In this document: positions 18,863-21,586 of the stretch, in pieces
How the letters are laid out: every line of letters begins with the position of its first letter
Position numbering within the stretch: position 1 is the stretch's first letter
IMG/VR virus record: IMGVR_UViG_3300020183_000532
Location: 1 to 21,586 of that record
Direction: 5' to 3' (one strand)
DNA from: a virus
DNA length: 21,586 nt
Notes under the pieces: generated by a model
What the model was told of the DNA's origin: nothing
Database searches by the model: none
Seen by the model: the letters and a program-made list of their open reading frames with translations, nothing else
Made by a program: the position numbers and the translations under genes

Positions 18863-21586
18863 CTAGATGAAGGCCTCTACCTCCACGCTGAATCCGTAAA
18901 TTTCTATTTCATCATTCTGCGCAGTTTGTCTCAGGTATGCATCATTATCGTTTTTTTTGATCGTACCTAACCCTTCATAATAGCTCAATATGTCAGAGCC
19001 GAGTAAATTTTTTAGGTTGTTGGTTTCAACTTGGTCGACTTCAAAATCATCCGGGTCTATCGCGAGATGAAAGACTCTGTCGAATTTTTTTGGCTGTATT
19101 AACGACGCTATGATCTTGTTATGACCAACGAATAAGCCATTTTTTGCGTATTCGGCTTCGCCCATGGTAGACGGTGTCATCAACAAACTATTGACATTAA
19201 ATTTTTCTATATTTTTGGTTCTATAGAAAATAGATTCGTCGAAAGCTCGTCCCGAAACAAATTTCAAATATTCCTCCAAGGCGAAACTGGCGATGTGATT
19301 TTCTATTACCTCCTCGGCTACCTCCTTGGCTTCTCCTCCGCCATTAAACACAGTTCCATACGAAGTTTGACTTACGTTGTTGTAGAAATCGTAAGCGTTT
19401 TCGGCTATCGCTTGATTTTGCTTGTTGTTTCTTACGTTGAAAAAACCAAACTGCTTGACATATCCCGACGCGAAATTTGTTCTAGCTACTTCGTCATAGG
19501 TGTGAGATTCAATTAGCGATTGATCGACGTAGTAGTTTAGCGTTTTTATGTTGAAAAAGTTTAAATCGAATAAAAATTCTTGAGGTTTGTGAATTAGCGT
19601 GGGGCGCAAATAGTCGTTTAGATAAACCTTTATCTTTACTATTTCAGGAGGATTTATCCTCCTGGCGGAATCTGCTTGAACGGGCCTGTGTAGCGTCTGA
19701 TAGAGTCTCGCTGGGATGCCTACCGACAATATCTTTTTATTGCGTGCAATCGTTTGTCCAAATTCCTGCTTCGAGAAATAGTCTTTTAGTAAGTAGTTCC
19801 AAGAGACCATGCTAAAGTCTTCGATGGGCAGCAGCAACTCTAGGTCTTTTTCTTTCTTTAGGCTAACGAAATAAGGAACGACGTTTCGTAATTCTGACTT
19901 GTAGTCATCCGACAATCTGGTTCTGAGACCCGCTAATTTACTCTTCAGCAACGACAGCTGTCGTATCGTCATTAACTCGGTTAATTTAACGGCGACTTTT
20001 CCCGAGTCACCATCCAACTCTTGCAAAATTTGTTTAATGTAGTTAACGTCTGTGGTTATCTTGTTCGAGTAGTTTTCAAGGGAAGAAACGAACGCCGCCA
20101 TTTTGGCGTGTAAAAATTCCAAGAAACACAAGAACGTCATGCAAGTTTCTGTCGTTCTTACTATTTCGGAATGAATTTGTTTTTCAACTTCGATAATTAA
20201 TTTATCGTAAAAATATTCGTTTTTTTCCGGCGCGCCATTAGCAGTCTTTTTTTGTCCGCTAAGCGAGCCTTTACCTTTTTTTTCTATTCTAACATTCAAT
20301 AGAGAAGCTTGAGATTGATTAAATCCCGTTATTTTTTCTGGATTTACTTCGTGAAGCATCAAACAACACAAGTAAAATATACAGGTAATGATTACTTCTC
20401 TCTGTATTCCTCTGTAGTAGGATTTAGATAAATTAGATTCTGTTTTGAACGGGTTTGGGTCTACATATTGTTGATTATCTTTTTCAAAGAAAGAGATCAT
20501 ATCGCAAATTAGATCAGCTATTGAATTGAGCGCCAATAAATTTGAATTTACAACCGCATCTTTAATCGACTGTACGGACCTATGGGTAAGTTCAAATTTA
20601 TTTTGGGGATTAGACGTTGTTTTTTTGCCGAGCTCATTTTCTAGTCTTTCAATGCCATTCGCGATATCTTGAATAGCCGCTCTGGAATTTTGAATAGCCG
20701 CGCTGGAATTACTGGAATTAGAGCCACCTTGTTTTTGCGCGACTTTGGCGTTGACGTTACCTATGACGTACATGTACAATAGAGACAAAAGCTCGGGATG
20801 GCCGTCCAGGCCTTGTGAGATCAAAAGGAGGCTATAGTCTGTTGCCGCAGAAGTATTGTAAGAGCCTTGTCTGGCGAAGGCAGGCGGTGGAGATTGTCTT
20901 GGCAAATATTTGTTGACTATTCTTTGCTCTATTGTTCTCAATAGCAATAGAGGATTTTTTAAAGCCGTCTCTATGCTAACATCGTTCACATTTCCATTTA
21001 TTAAATGTTCAAATGAGCGAGGTGTTATTTTTAAATTGAACAATAGACCACTATCATCTCCGTCTTTTAGAATTTTTTTAATTCCTAACCTAGCTTTATC
21101 TAACTTCGTTTTGAAATTCGTTACGTTAACTAGATCGAAATTTTTGTCAATAGAAAAATTCAAAGCCTGGTCTATCAGGTAAACAGTGCCTGGCGTTAGG
21201 ATGGATCCATCTCTTTTTAGAGATCCCGATCCCACGTTGTCATTAACGTAGCTTTTTTCGAACGTCAATATTTCATTTTTGTTGTCGTCTGCGCTGATGA
21301 ATTGAGACAAGCTAATCAACGAATAGCCCGCTCCTTCGGGAGCCATCGCTATTTCTGTGATGTCTTTTCCACAATTTCCGACTATGTAATTTAAAAAACT
21401 ACCGTTGTTGGTGCTGCTTAAGTTTGCTGAGGGGTATCCGTATGTATTTATTATGTCACTTGGTATCTTACGAATCTCGGAAGAGTATCTGAGTTCTCGA
21501 GTTATCGCGTAACTTAGGCGAGCTATATTTTTTTGTTTTTTACTATCATCATCGGCAAAGAAGCTGAATAGTGGAACGTTAAAGAT
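18863..21586 (-). CDS. Very large virion structural protein, 5' end outside window
   Basis: The frame is open across the whole upper end of the window. The Met at 21346 (MAPEG) is preceded by 80 further in-frame codons to base 21586, has no Shine-Dalgarno sequence, and is probably internal. At least 907 residues are therefore visible. The protein is mostly helical in its middle, with a seven-residue tandem repeat (NS(S/R)AAIQ), a Cys-containing hydrophobic segment (IITCIFYLCCLML) and a beta-type C-terminus ending SVEVEAFI. No enzymatic motif is seen. Its size and its place at the head of the structural run suggest a baseplate or tail-associated protein; I cannot match it to a T4 gene. Seven bases separate it from the FN3 gene. 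Confidence 0.75.
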   Translation of the reverse strand: MFNVPLFSFFADDDSKKQKNIARLSYAITRELRYSSEIRKIPSDIINTYGYPSANLSSTNNGSFLNYIVGNCGKDITEIAMAPEGAGYSLISLSQFISADDNKNEILTFEKSYVNDNVGSGSLKRDGSILTPGTVYLIDQALNFSIDKNFDLVNVTNFKTKLDKARLGIKKILKDGDDSGLLFNLKITPRSFEHLINGNVNDVSIETALKNPLLLLRTIEQRIVNKYLPRQSPPPAFARQGSYNTSAATDYSLLLISQGLDGHPELLSLLYMYVIGNVNAKVAQKQGGSNSSNSSAAIQNSRAAIQDIANGIERLENELGKKTTSNPQNKFELTHRSVQSIKDAVVNSNLLALNSIADLICDMISFFEKDNQQYVDPNPFKTESNLSKSYYRGIQREVIITCIFYLCCLMLHEVNPEKITGFNQSQASLLNVRIEKKGKGSLSGQKKTANGAPEKNEYFYDKLIIEVEKQIHSEIVRTTETCMTFLCFLEFLHAKMAAFVSSLENYSNKITTDVNYIKQILQELDGDSGKVAVKLTELMTIRQLSLLKSKLAGLRTRLSDDYKSELRNVVPYFVSLKKEKDLELLLPIEDFSMVSWNYLLKDYFSKQEFGQTIARNKKILSVGIPARLYQTLHRPVQADSARRINPPEIVKIKVYLNDYLRPTLIHKPQEFLFDLNFFNIKTLNYYVDQSLIESHTYDEVARTNFASGYVKQFGFFNVRNNKQNQAIAENAYDFYNNVSQTSYGTVFNGGGEAKEVAEEVIENHIASFALEEYLKFVSGRAFDESIFYRTKNIEKFNVNSLLMTPSTMGEAEYAKNGLFVGHNKIIASLIQPKKFDRVFHLAIDPDDFEVDQVETNNLKNLLGSDILSYYEGLGTIKKNDNDAYLRQTAQNDEIEIYGFSVEVEAFI
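20669..20719 (-). repeat. 21-base in-frame tandem duplication in the large virion gene
   Basis: Units at 20669 to 20689 and 20690 to 20710 differ at one base, and a nine-base partial copy follows (20711 to 20719). They encode NS(S/R)AAIQ twice, preceded by NSSNSS. This looks like recent slippage in a flexible linker. Confidence 0.85.

Noticed and set aside
1-21586. Defence or anti-defence system, CRISPR array, tRNA genes, transposase or integrase
   Set aside because: I searched by eye on both strands and found no repeat-spacer pattern, no tRNA-like fold and no proteins with such motifs; the RuvC and TnsA-like folds are better explained as phage resolvase and head-completion proteins.

Overview
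The window reads as part of the genome of a T4-superfamily tailed phage (myovirus type), probably an uncultured aquatic relative rather than a close T4 relative. The evidence is a set of proteins with recognisable T4-type motifs: large terminase (gp17 type), portal (gp20 type), prohead protease (gp21 type), gp4-type head-completion nuclease fold, gp61-type primase and a gp46/gp47 pair. Every convincing gene lies on the minus strand, so transcription runs from high to low coordinates. Genes are packed with overlaps or short gaps; the largest gap is about 76 bases, and I saw no tRNA, CRISPR array, insertion sequence or integrase. The host cannot be identified from the sequence.

Layout in transcription order. 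(1) Positions 21586 to 12521: five virion/tail-type structural genes. They are a very large protein open at the window edge, an FN3-containing protein, a short beta-rich protein, and two proteins that share a homologous C-terminal module, the larger of which carries a LamG-like domain. (2) Positions 12519 to 9492, then 9455 to 6294: a DNA-metabolism block set between tail and head genes. It holds a gp4-like PD-(D/E)XK protein, a RuvC-type resolvase, a Zn/Toprim primase, a membrane-associated protein with a capsid-targeting-like N-terminus, and a single-chain Mre11-Rad50 (SbcD-SbcC) fusion. (3) Positions 6297 to 1: the head and packaging block, with a small Cys-rich protein, a 125-residue unknown, terminase, a 118-residue probable internal/core protein, portal, a 289-residue unknown in the prohead-core position, the prohead protease, and the first codons of the next gene, which by T4 synteny should encode the scaffold.

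The genes fit one production line. Primase, resolvase and the recombination nuclease-ATPase would make and resolve branched concatemeric DNA. The terminase would cut and package it through the portal into a prohead matured by the protease, and the gp4-like protein would complete the head for tail joining. The more unusual points are the fused SbcD-SbcC with an atypical zinc-hook spacing, a shared LRRI(I/V)xEE N-terminal motif in two proteins that resembles T4 capsid-targeting/protease-cleavage sequences, a common C-terminal module in adjacent virion proteins, two hairpins that cover translation-start signals (portal and primase), and a run of genes without Shine-Dalgarno sequences in the DNA-metabolism block. 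I found no defence system or other obviously new multi-gene system.
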